Shown here: positions 36,415 to 44,075 of the stretch, in pieces | How positions within the stretch are numbered: the first letter of the stretch is position 1 | How the letters are laid out: the number at the start of each line of letters is the position of its first letter | From: JAAUTT01 sp038213375 | Lineage (GTDB): Bacteria > Bacteroidota > Bacteroidia > Bacteroidales > JAAUTT01 | Assembly (NCBI GenBank): GCA_038213375.1 | Contig: JBBQTB010000013.1 | Span: 62,001-126,000 of the forward strand | DNA: 64,000 nt | Direction of reading: 5' to 3' | The notes under the pieces: generated by a model | Databases searched by the model: none | What the model saw: the letters and a program-made list of their open reading frames with translations, nothing else | Told to the model about the DNA's origin: nothing | Made by a program: the position numbers and the translations under genes

Positions 36415-37122
36415 TCAATTAAGTAAGAAATTCAAATCATCTTCGTTACTAACTGAGAAAGCCAGATGGTTATGAGTAAATATTCGAGCTGGATTTTCGC
36501 CAATGAGTTTAAGTTTTTTATTTGTATAATGTAACATCGTTCCTTCCCAAAGTCCGACAACCGTTTTTTCAGGATTAGCGTCCAAATACTCATAAATACG
36601 CTGATCACGTGTTTCTCCAGCATGATTACCTTGAACGATATCAGAATAATGCGGATTTATCTGAAATGGAATCAGTTCTAATGCTTTAAAACTTTGAGGT
36701 TCCACAATTGGCATATCATTAGTCGTACAAATTGAAGGACATGCAACATTTGAACCGGCACTCCATCCAATATAAGGGATACCCTCTCCCACTCTTTCCC
36801 GGATAAGGTCCAACAAATTATTCTGTTGAAGCAACTTTAAAAGATGAAACGTATTTCCCCCACCAATTATTATAGCTTCTGCATTTTTTATGGCATCGCT
36901 CATTGAATTAACTTTGTGAATTGAAATTATCCTATGACCAATTTCATTAAAACGTTCTTTCACCTTTTGTTCGTATTCATCGAACGAAAAAGTTACCGCA
37001 GCAAATGGTATAAATAATGCACTAAGAGGTTTATTACCTAAAAACTCTTTTATGTGATTTAAAGGATATTTCAGATAAGCTTCACCGGCATTGGTGGAAT
37101 TGCTAAGTAATAAAAGTCTCAT
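36415..37122 (-). CDS. pepE: Dipeptidase E, peptidase family S51
   Basis: A 235-residue cytoplasmic serine peptidase that releases N-terminal Asp from dipeptides. The nucleophile is S121 in GWSAGSN, with H158 (INPHYS) and an acidic residue near 136 completing the known triad region. The GGGNTFHLLK block at 88-97 is conserved in S51. The length equals that of the Salmonella enzyme (229 aa). It lies 50 bp before the AsmA-like gene on the same strand and may be the first gene of that operon. Confidence 0.93.
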   Translation of the reverse strand: MRLLLLSNSTNAGEAYLKYPLNHIKEFLGNKPLSALFIPFAAVTFSFDEYEQKVKERFNEIGHRIISIHKVNSMSDAIKNAEAIIIGGGNTFHLLKLLQQNNLLDLIRERVGEGIPYIGWSAGSNVACPSICTTNDMPIVEPQSFKALELIPFQINPHYSDIVQGNHAGETRDQRIYEYLDANPEKTVVGLWEGTMLHYTNKKLKLIGENPARIFTHNHLAFSVSNEDDLNFLLN

Positions 37123-37425
37123 AGCAACATAGATATAATTTAATTAAAAAAACTGTCTTTAGAACTATACCTGCAAAAGTAATGTTTTATTATCCTTTGT
37201 CTATATTTTATAATTCTGAAATTTGCATGGTGTGGACTATAATACTTTTCACGCAATTATGAATAATCAATAGTGTCAGATTAAAATATTGAGTAAATCT
37301 TGTAGGTCAATAAAAATGTACCGTCCCGACGAGACTTGGAATGGAGGGCTTAATTATTTTACTCCATTAGGTCGTACCGATGGGACTTAAAAATTCAATT
37401 TGGTATGTCCGATAAGGTCTAAACA
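37123..37425. repeat. pepE-thiF-like intergenic region with a branched inverted repeat
   Basis: No gene is visible. At 37323-37386 GTCCC (37323-37327) pairs with GGGAC (37382-37386), and inside it AATGGAG (37340-37346) pairs with CTCCATT (37362-37368). The motif TACCGTCCCGACGAGACT recurs in altered form as TACCGATGGGACT and TGTCCGATAAGGTCT within 100 bases, suggesting a degraded dispersed repeat. It lies downstream of the thiF-like gene on that gene's strand, so it may act as terminator. Confidence 0.45.
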
Positions 37426-38142
37426 TTAATCTATGGTAATACGATAATCAGACAAGTCAAACGAAATACGCTTTGAATATGGAAAAGAAGGGTTAGGAGT
37501 ATTAAAATTCAATATTTCGTTGCATATAAGAATGGCTACAAAATTATAAGCAATAGAAATTTTGCCAGAAGTTTTGGTATTAAAAGTGTTATTAAATATA
37601 TCATTAAAAACAAGACTTTTAGGAGCCTTTTTAAAATCAATAATTGTGACCATTCCCCTTATATCTGATACTGAACCATAAAAAGAAGGTAACTCTAAAT
37701 TTTTGCATGCTTCGAAAGTAATACCTGAGGTAGTTGGTAAACTTGAAGAATCGACAACAAAATCAAATTTTGAAAAAATACGTTGCGAATTTTCCTTTGT
37801 AATTTCAAGATTAATTATCTCATAATTTACAAAAGGAAAAATAGTTTGCAACCTTTCCCTCGAAAGGATTGTTTTGAGTTTACCGAAGTCATTCCCACCG
37901 AATAATGTTTGACGTTGCATTGAATTTTCTTCAACCAGTCGAAAATCGATGATACCCAAATGGCCTATACCTATTGATGAGAGGAGCTGCAGCAAGGCCG
38001 ACCCAATTCCCCCTGCACCTATAACGGCTACTCGAAGATTTTTTAACCGCTGTTGTCCTTCAAAACCAATAAAAGGTAAAGAGATTTGATCCTTAAAACG
38101 CCGTAATTCAGCATCGCTCAAAATCTGATTATTCATTTCCAA
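37426..38142 (-). CDS. ThiF/MoeB/HesA-family protein, E1-like, divergent
   Basis: A 238-residue protein. The N-terminal part has the adenylation-domain signature: RFKDQISLPFIGFEGQQRLKNLRVAVIGAGGIGSALLQLLSSIGIG and IIDFRLVEENSMQRQTLF, with the nucleotide-binding glycines and the conserved Arg and Gln. ThiF and MoeB adenylate the C-terminus of a ubiquitin-like sulfur carrier. The region that usually reads DxTDNFxTR reads VVDSSSLPTTSGI here, and neither the zinc-binding CxxC pairs nor a clear catalytic Cys are present. No thi, moa or sulfur-carrier gene is adjacent, so the partner is unknown. Confidence 0.72.
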   Translation of the reverse strand: MEMNNQILSDAELRRFKDQISLPFIGFEGQQRLKNLRVAVIGAGGIGSALLQLLSSIGIGHLGIIDFRLVEENSMQRQTLFGGNDFGKLKTILSRERLQTIFPFVNYEIINLEITKENSQRIFSKFDFVVDSSSLPTTSGITFEACKNLELPSFYGSVSDIRGMVTIIDFKKAPKSLVFNDIFNNTFNTKTSGKISIAYNFVAILICNEILNFNTPNPSFPYSKRISFDLSDYRITID

Positions 38143-38275
38143 ATGTTTATTTCACTATCTGTAAAAGTAAACATGAAAATGGAAAAATGGTTTAACAAGA
38201 CTATTAATTAATTCTGCTGTGACACATTAGAAAACCAACCCTTTTTTACCCTGAATTCCAAAAGGGAACAAGTTA

Positions 38276-38324
38276 ATTTTTCAGCATTCACCTTTTAGGG
38301 TCAAGGGTAAAAAGGCTGAAAAAT
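38276..38324. repeat. Strong hairpin upstream of the thiF-like gene
   Basis: ATTTTTCAGC (38276-38285) pairs perfectly with GCTGAAAAAT (38315-38324). An inner CCTTTT/AAAAAGG pairing extends the stem around an A+G-rich loop. A copy of CCAACCCTTTTTT just outside (near 38236) repeats one arm of the terminator at 38389. Together they make this intergenic region unusually palindromic. Confidence 0.55.
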
Positions 38325-38388
38325 CATTAAAAAATTTAAAGAACCAAAAGAATTAGGCTATTTAATCTATCAAATTAGAATTAATAAA

Positions 38389-38415
38389 AAAGGGTTGACA
38401 AAATGCCAACCCTTT
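38389..38415 (-). terminator. Terminator of the outer-membrane barrel gene
   Basis: Perfect 9-bp stem AAAGGGTTG/CAACCCTTT with a 9-base loop. On the minus strand it is followed by a run of T, and it lies 20 bp after the stop codon of the barrel gene. Confidence 0.8.
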
Positions 38416-38434
38416 CTGTAATCGAATATAATTA

Positions 38435-39334
38435 TTATAATCCAACAAACGATAAACCAACTGCAATTGGATACAACTCAGGGCCTTTGTTTTTTTCGAA
38501 TAACGAAACCGGATAATAATTTACGTAAAGGTTCAAATGCCTGTAACCGACTCTGCCCGTGAAACCATATCGCAAACTTCTTAAATTAAAATCATCCCAG
38601 TTTTTCCTTTTTTGAGTGCCATTATCTTCAAAAACGTATTTGGTATGCGACCGCAATTTTAACCCACCGATGACACCTCCTAGTATTCGTAATCGTTTTG
38701 AATTTTTAAGTTGTCCTGGAAACTGAAACTCAAAAAGCAGGGGAACTGTGAGATACGTCATTGACAATTTAGTCTTGTCCAGATTAATTTGATCCAATGG
38801 TTTTGAAACGATAACACCCATCGAATTTTCCTCGATGGTATTTTTATTCTCAAAAAAATAATTATAAAATTCAAATCCCAAACCTGTAACAAATCCAACC
38901 TGATTTCCGATCAGACTGAAACTATGCTGTAGCAAATTTAAATTGACATTAATGGATCGACTCGTTCGTAGACTCATAAAATCATCTTCGTTTTTAAGAG
39001 TAAATGATTTGTCGCTGCTTAAATAATTATTCAAGCCTAAATCCAGACCTCTCCAATGTCCTTTAAATCCTCCCGAATGTCTTGAATCCCATTTATAATT
39101 GTCCCCTTCATCATCTTCATGATTTTCCTCATTATCGTTGTTTCCCTCAAATTGTTTATCTTTAACTTTGATATCGGTTCCATCATCACCATCAACAATC
39201 TGAATTTCTTTTTTGCCAATTATAATTCTGGTCGTATCCTTCTTTACTTTTTTAAGGGAGTCCTCTTGGGCCCAGGTTGCTGAAAATATAAAAATTGCTG
39301 TCACAAAAGTCAAAATGGTTTTCATAAATTTCAA
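38435..39334 (-). CDS. Outer-membrane beta-barrel protein, PorT-like
   Basis: A 299-residue protein with a signal peptide (MKFMKTILTFVTAIFIFSATWAQ, cleavage near 22). A very acidic, low-complexity segment (about 55-80, many Asn, Glu and Asp) comes next. About 190 residues of alternating amphipathic strands follow, ending with a terminal hydrophobic residue pattern (VGLSFVGL) expected of an outer-membrane barrel. The layout resembles the outer_membrane_beta-barrel/PorT family of Bacteroidota. The function is unknown; the acidic segment could bind divalent cations (inference). ATG codons at 39334 and 39325 are both possible starts. Confidence 0.72.
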   Translation of the reverse strand: MKFMKTILTFVTAIFIFSATWAQEDSLKKVKKDTTRIIIGKKEIQIVDGDDGTDIKVKDKQFEGNNDNEENHEDDEGDNYKWDSRHSGGFKGHWRGLDLGLNNYLSSDKSFTLKNEDDFMSLRTSRSINVNLNLLQHSFSLIGNQVGFVTGLGFEFYNYFFENKNTIEENSMGVIVSKPLDQINLDKTKLSMTYLTVPLLFEFQFPGQLKNSKRLRILGGVIGGLKLRSHTKYVFEDNGTQKRKNWDDFNLRSLRYGFTGRVGYRHLNLYVNYYPVSLFEKNKGPELYPIAVGLSFVGL

Positions 39335-39503
39335 TTTTTAATTGTTTACACACATTTTATTTGCAGGTGTGACGGTTTACATATCAGGATTGTTACAGCA
39401 GTGATTAAAAAAATGCTTTTATGAATGATTTTTAATTATTTGCATAACTTATTTGTCAAATTATCGTTTAGTTTGTTAATTAGCATTTTGAAAATAATAG
39501 TAG

Positions 39504-41159
39504 ATGACAATTCTTTTTTATTGTAAATCAACTGTTCGCAAATTATTAGTATCACTAGTCTTACTAATTATTTATTTGCCGCTGATTTCATACAGCTTTT
39601 CGCAGCAAACGAACATTGAATCACCTTTACTGATTTACGCCATTCAATCAGGCAATCTGGAGCAGGTGAAACAATTGCTTAAACCCCAAGATATAAACTT
39701 ATTGTTTGCACCAGAGAATTATACACTACTAATTATTGCCCTTAGATCTAACCAACCAAAAATTGTAATGTTTCTTTTAGCCAAAGGGGCAAATCCCAAT
39801 TTGCGTTGCAAAGGTCGAACTCCTTTAATGTATGCCTGCCAGGTTATTTCCAAAACGCAAATAAAGATATTGCTTGCCCATAAAGCCAACATAAATGAAA
39901 CTGATTCAACCGGGACTTCAGCCCTAATGATTGCTGCAGCGGTTCAACCTGCTTCCGTGGGTAAAATACTTATTCGATATGGCGCATCCTTAAACGTAAG
40001 AAATAAGGTTGGATATACTGCCCGCGATTTCTCCATTCATTCGAACAATAAACCCATGACTAATTATTTGCGGACGATTTTCGAAAGACGTTTGCCAAAT
40101 TACACTGATGGACCCTATGCTACTTTTATAAGCAAGCAAAAACTGGAGATTTCATACCTTAAACACGATTCATTGCATCATAGGACATTAAAATATGCAT
40201 CGGTTTATGACTGGAAGAAGCACGCTCACAACATGATCGGTATTAATGGGGATGAGAATATATATGAAATATCACAAACATACGAACCAGAAAAATCTAC
40301 CTATGAAAACGTTGAAAAGCTAGTGGTTATTGGAGACATACATGGACAATGTGACAGTCTGAAAAAATTTCTTTTTAACAACAATATAACAGATAAAAAC
40401 AATCATTGGAGTTATGGAAATGGACACCTGCTATTTCTTGGAGATATCTTCGACCGCGGAGAAACTGTTACTGAAGCGCTATGGCTTATCTACCGGTTGG
40501 AGCAGGAAGCAAAAAGATCAGGCGGAATGGTACATCTGATATTGGGAAATCACGAATTAATGACATTTACAGGAGATTCACGTTATGTAGCAGATAAATA
40601 CCTCTATCTTTTCAAAAATATTAAATCAGACTACCAAAAAAGTTACTCAAGTAAATCAATTATAGGCCGTTGGTTAAAATCAAAAAACACCTTGATTAAG
40701 ATAAACAACATTTTGTTTGTTCATGGCGGAATACATCCTAATCTTTTACAATACAAAGTATCAGTTGATTCAATTAACCATCTGATGAACAACTATTTAA
40801 ATGCAAAACGAAAAAAAGATAAACCAAACAATTCATTAGTTGAATTTTTGTTGAGTATAAACGGTCCATTTTGGTATCGGGGAATGATTCAGCGAGAACA
40901 ATTATATGTTAGTATGAACGATGATAATTTAAATCAAATACTAAAATACTATCAGGTTAACAAAATAATGGTGGGCCATTCATATCTGCCCACTATAACA
41001 CAATTTTACAATTCCAAAATATATGGTCTTGATGTTCCGTTTTATCTTTTCCCCGGAAACCCTATGGAAGGACTATACATCGATTCATCAGGTTATTACC
41101 GCCTATATTCTGATGGAAGTCATGTTTTATTAGAAAGTAGTAAATCACTCATAAAATAA
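39504..41159 (+). CDS. Ankyrin-repeat/calcineurin-type metallophosphatase fusion, exported or membrane-anchored
   Basis: A 551-residue protein. A hydrophobic segment at about 12-32 acts as signal peptide or anchor. Ankyrin repeats follow at about 45-190 (YTLLIIALRSNQPKIVMFLLAKGANPN, TPLMYACQ, SALMIAAA). From about 270 comes a metallophosphatase domain with GDIHG near 277, GDIFDRG near 313, GNHE near 348, HGG near 410 and GH near 493, the full set of metal-binding motifs. The motifs are closest to bacterial PPP-type phosphatases. The pairing of ankyrin repeats with this domain in a secreted protein is uncommon. A single-domain receiver gene follows after 5 bp. Confidence 0.85.
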   Translation: MTILFYCKSTVRKLLVSLVLLIIYLPLISYSFSQQTNIESPLLIYAIQSGNLEQVKQLLKPQDINLLFAPENYTLLIIALRSNQPKIVMFLLAKGANPNLRCKGRTPLMYACQVISKTQIKILLAHKANINETDSTGTSALMIAAAVQPASVGKILIRYGASLNVRNKVGYTARDFSIHSNNKPMTNYLRTIFERRLPNYTDGPYATFISKQKLEISYLKHDSLHHRTLKYASVYDWKKHAHNMIGINGDENIYEISQTYEPEKSTYENVEKLVVIGDIHGQCDSLKKFLFNNNITDKNNHWSYGNGHLLFLGDIFDRGETVTEALWLIYRLEQEAKRSGGMVHLILGNHELMTFTGDSRYVADKYLYLFKNIKSDYQKSYSSKSIIGRWLKSKNTLIKINNILFVHGGIHPNLLQYKVSVDSINHLMNNYLNAKRKKDKPNNSLVEFLLSINGPFWYRGMIQREQLYVSMNDDNLNQILKYYQVNKIMVGHSYLPTITQFYNSKIYGLDVPFYLFPGNPMEGLYIDSSGYYRLYSDGSHVLLESSKSLIK

Positions 41160-41164
41160 ATATT

Positions 41165-41581
41165 ATGCAAGAAATCACAAATGATATGTTTAATTGGTCC
41201 GAAAACACAATATTAATTGCAGAAGATGAGCTAATTAATTTCCGACTGCTTGAAGTAATGCTTGCAAAAACAAGAGTAAAAATTCTTCGTGGAAAAAATG
41301 GATTGGAAACTTTGCAACTATTTAAAGAAAATCAACAAATCGATCTGATTCTCATGGACATCAAAATGCCAGAAATGGATGGATGTGAGGTTACCCGTGA
41401 AATAAGAAAAATCAACAAGAAAATCCCAATTATCGCACAAACAGCATATGCATTGGAAGAGGAAAAAGAAAAATCCTTTGAAGCCGGATGCACTGATTAT
41501 ATCACAAAACCTATAAATAAAAAAGAATTACTTTTTTTAATTGATTCCAAATTAAGAGAAATAATCAATACCGCGATTTAA
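41165..41581 (+). CDS. Single-domain response regulator
   Basis: A 138-residue receiver-only protein. The acidic pocket is E20-D21, the phospho-acceptor D65 (LILMDIKMPEMDG), with the conserved Thr in AQTAY and Lys in ITKPI. It closely resembles the receiver domain at the end of the TPR hybrid kinase at 51609-54572 (both share IPIIAQTAYA...EKEK...EAGC...TKPI), so the two may be related by duplication. It is co-transcribed with the ankyrin-phosphatase gene and converges on the carotenoid operon with 17 bp of overlap. Confidence 0.9.
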   Translation: MQEITNDMFNWSENTILIAEDELINFRLLEVMLAKTRVKILRGKNGLETLQLFKENQQIDLILMDIKMPEMDGCEVTREIRKINKKIPIIAQTAYALEEEKEKSFEAGCTDYITKPINKKELLFLIDSKLREIINTAI

Positions 41582-42245
41582 AGTACTCATAAAGACTAAC
41601 ATTTAACAACATCATCAGCATTCCATAGATAAAATCCTCAACAGGGATGGTTAGAAGCCGAATATCTAAGTTTTCCATATTATTATAACCAACAACTTCC
41701 CGATCCAAAAAAGAACCAGTCAAGATACCGTTGACAATCATAAATGGTAAGGTTAATATAAGAAAATATAGAAAAAAATGATGTAGCACTTTTGACTTTC
41801 TCAAAAAAAGAAAACCAATATATCCGCCACAAAGGAAAAAAGAAGAAAATGTATACGCTTTATTAAAATTAAAAAATGCTATTATAAGTAATATTATATT
41901 AATTAATAATGAGAGATAGTTATATCGAAGTTTTGAAGAAGAAGTAAACACATTTTGAATTAAAACTTCATATAAAAACATTGAAGCATATGGAATTGCC
42001 AAAAAAAATAACACTTCTTCAAATGGCAAATTAATAATGGTAACCCCCGTAATATATTTAGGATTAAAATACCATACTCCTAAACTAGTAAACCAAATAT
42101 CCCATAAAATAAAAATGAAAGCAGTAATAAACATTGCAGGAAATAAATATTTCCACTTTCTATAAAAAGATATTCGCTGTTCAAAACTAAAAACTAAGGG
42201 TAAACAAACTGCTAATATGTTAATTAATAAATATGTATATTGCAT
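41565..42245 (-). CDS. Lycopene cyclase, CrtY c/d-type fused form
   Basis: A 226-residue membrane protein with six or seven hydrophobic helices and two copies of the lycopene-cyclase repeat. The first contains FILWDIWFTSLGVWYFN and NLPFEEVLFFLAIPYASMFLYE; the second ends IPVEDFIYGMLMMLLNVSLYEYF. The FEE and (P)VED acidic motifs match the heterodimeric CrtYc/CrtYd and the fungal/archaeal cyclase domain. It turns lycopene into beta-carotene. It is the last gene of the operon and starts 3 bp after the crtZ stop. Confidence 0.85.
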   Translation of the reverse strand: MQYTYLLINILAVCLPLVFSFEQRISFYRKWKYLFPAMFITAFIFILWDIWFTSLGVWYFNPKYITGVTIINLPFEEVLFFLAIPYASMFLYEVLIQNVFTSSSKLRYNYLSLLINIILLIIAFFNFNKAYTFSSFFLCGGYIGFLFLRKSKVLHHFFLYFLILTLPFMIVNGILTGSFLDREVVGYNNMENLDIRLLTIPVEDFIYGMLMMLLNVSLYEYFKSRY

Positions 42246-42248
42246 TAT

Positions 42249-42692
42249 TTAATGCTTATATTCAAGATTAAAGTATTTCCATGGAAACATAAAAAGAAAA
42301 CCATAGTTCTTTTTACCAGCATGATGATCTCCGTGTGCTTTAACCACCGTACGAAAATATTTGTTTTTGTCTTGTGAGAATAACTTAATTCGTTGATGAT
42401 AAAGCAAATCATGAAATATAAAATATAAGATACCATATCCGGCAATTCCCATGCCTATCCAAAATCGAAAATCAAATTCGGCTTTCGCACCAAAAAACAT
42501 CAACAAAAAACTAGGCAAAGCAAACATAAGCGTAAATAAATCATTTTTCTCGAAACGTTTTGAATGGGTCATGTGATGATCTTTATGAAGAACCCATAAG
42601 AATCCATGCATAATATATTTGTGTGTAAACCATGCAACTACCTCCATTAAAAGTAACGCTCCAATGAATAATAGAAACTGTAACATAATCAA
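42249..42692 (-). CDS. crtZ: Beta-carotene hydroxylase
   Basis: A 147-residue membrane di-iron hydroxylase. Histidine motifs are complete: HKYIMH near 23-28, HKDHHMTH near 36-43, FHDLLYH near 93-99 and HGDHHAG near 121-127. It adds 3-hydroxyl groups to the ionone rings of beta-carotene to give zeaxanthin. It lies between an unknown gene (4-bp gap) and the lycopene cyclase (3-bp gap), so translation is probably coupled. Confidence 0.92.
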   Translation of the reverse strand: MIMLQFLLFIGALLLMEVVAWFTHKYIMHGFLWVLHKDHHMTHSKRFEKNDLFTLMFALPSFLLMFFGAKAEFDFRFWIGMGIAGYGILYFIFHDLLYHQRIKLFSQDKNKYFRTVVKAHGDHHAGKKNYGFLFMFPWKYFNLEYKH

Positions 42693-42696
42693 TAAT

Positions 42697-43239
42697 TTAA
42701 TTGTTAAAAACCATTCGAGTTAAACTGATAAGCATAATTTCCTTCTGCTCTTTTACTGAAAAAAATTTTGATCGGGACAAAACTGCGAATAACTTATCCG
42801 CAAAAATTTTATCCTCGCAATATGAAAAATAAGACTTTGCATTATGTAAGAGAAATTTTTTATCCTCTTCTATATTATTATATCCTAAAAACGATGGTAT
42901 ATTACTTTGAAATTGAAATCTAATAAACCTTATTTCATAATTCCCGCGTGACTCATTTAATGCTTTTTCCAAGGTATCTCTGCCGGATATAAAAAGTTTA
43001 TATTTTTTATAAATATTAATCTTAGTTTGCGCTTTCATAGCTTCGGAAACGCCTTTGTAAGCTTTATATAATGGATTTGATACATGACAGGTTAATAATT
43101 GGTTATATAGTATTACCGAAATAGATGGATCAGCTCCAGCTTTAAAAAAAAGATCGCGCACCTGAGAAATGGTCATCGTCTGAGAAAATAATACACCTAC
43201 ACTAAAAGTAAACCATGTAAAAAAAATTAATTTTGCCAT
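42697..43239 (-). CDS. Unknown exported protein in the carotenoid operon
   Basis: A 180-residue protein with a signal peptide (about 1-19, ending LFSQ) and a mainly helical, basic mature part. There are no catalytic motifs or membrane helices. The stretch LFISGRDTLEKALNESRGNYEIRFIRFQFQSNIPSFLGYNN is the most distinctive. Its start overlaps the crtB stop by 13 bp and crtZ follows after 4 bp, so it is tightly embedded. That suggests a function linked to carotenoid making or placement, but none can be named. I recall similar unnamed proteins in carotenoid clusters of Bacteroidota, though I cannot confirm it here. Confidence 0.8.
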   Translation of the reverse strand: MAKLIFFTWFTFSVGVLFSQTMTISQVRDLFFKAGADPSISVILYNQLLTCHVSNPLYKAYKGVSEAMKAQTKINIYKKYKLFISGRDTLEKALNESRGNYEIRFIRFQFQSNIPSFLGYNNIEEDKKFLLHNAKSYFSYCEDKIFADKLFAVLSRSKFFSVKEQKEIMLISLTRMVFNN

Positions 43240-44075
43240 TGAATCAAATGTAACTTGTTTTTAACATATGAGTTAAAAAACAGATAAAACTTATAGCTAT
43301 CGGGAATCCTGATTCGCTTTTGGAGAATTAGTTCAGGTGGCATAAACCTAATTTTTTGAAACAAGGAATAAAAATAAATATAAGACAGATATACTCCAAA
43401 CCGCGAATTTTTTGGAAGTTTTAAAATTCCCTTATATCCTTCCAAAAAATCCTTCTCGATATCGAGGAGAATTTTTTGTTTCACACATTCATTAAATTCC
43501 TTAATATCAACTCCCGGAAAATAAACTCTTCCCAGCTTATTATAATCAGCACTCAAATCACGTAAAAAGTTAATTTTCTGATATGCTGAGCCTAACCTTT
43601 CGGCATAATATTTAAGTGATTTATATGATTCTTCATCGCCATTGCAATAAACCTTTAAACACATTAGGCCAACAACTTCGGCACTTCCAACAATATATTC
43701 ATTATAACCTTCGTAATCATAATTATTCTTGTATAAATCCATTTCCATACTTTTAAGAAAAGTTGCAATCAATTCTTTGTCAATATGGAATTTTCTTACT
43801 GTATCCTGAAAACTATTCAAAATTGGGTTCAAACTTATTTCCTCTTCAATTGCAGTATACGCATCGCCTTTAAAACGTGCAAACAACATTTCCTTATCAT
43901 AATCGTGAAACGTATCTACAATTTCGTCCGCAAATCGCACAAATCCATAAATGGAATAAATCGCATTACGTATTTTAGGTTCAATAAATCGGATTCCCAA
44001 AGAAAAAGATGTACTATAGCGTTTTGTAGCCAGCTTACTGACTTCAAACGAAATCTGATCAAAAAGTTCTTTCAT
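43227..44075 (-). CDS. crtB: Phytoene synthase
   Basis: A 282-residue enzyme that condenses two geranylgeranyl diphosphates to phytoene. The two Asp-rich motifs are DEIVD (in YGFVRFADEIVDTFHDYD) and the second in LGSAYQKINFLRDLSADYNKLGRVYFP. I start at the ATG at 44075 (MKELFDQISFEV), which overlaps crtI by 17 bp. An upstream in-frame ATG at 44147 would add 24 hydrophobic residues that read as crtI in another frame. The protein is soluble or membrane-associated. Confidence 0.93.
   Translation of the reverse strand: MKELFDQISFEVSKLATKRYSTSFSLGIRFIEPKIRNAIYSIYGFVRFADEIVDTFHDYDKEMLFARFKGDAYTAIEEEISLNPILNSFQDTVRKFHIDKELIATFLKSMEMDLYKNNYDYEGYNEYIVGSAEVVGLMCLKVYCNGDEESYKSLKYYAERLGSAYQKINFLRDLSADYNKLGRVYFPGVDIKEFNECVKQKILLDIEKDFLEGYKGILKLPKNSRFGVYLSYIYFYSLFQKIRFMPPELILQKRIRIPDSYKFYLFFNSYVKNKLHLIQWQN

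Noticed and set aside
37123..37425. TPP riboswitch near the ThiF-like gene
   Set aside because: The CTGAGA and related thi-box motifs are absent, and the region lies downstream of the gene on its strand.
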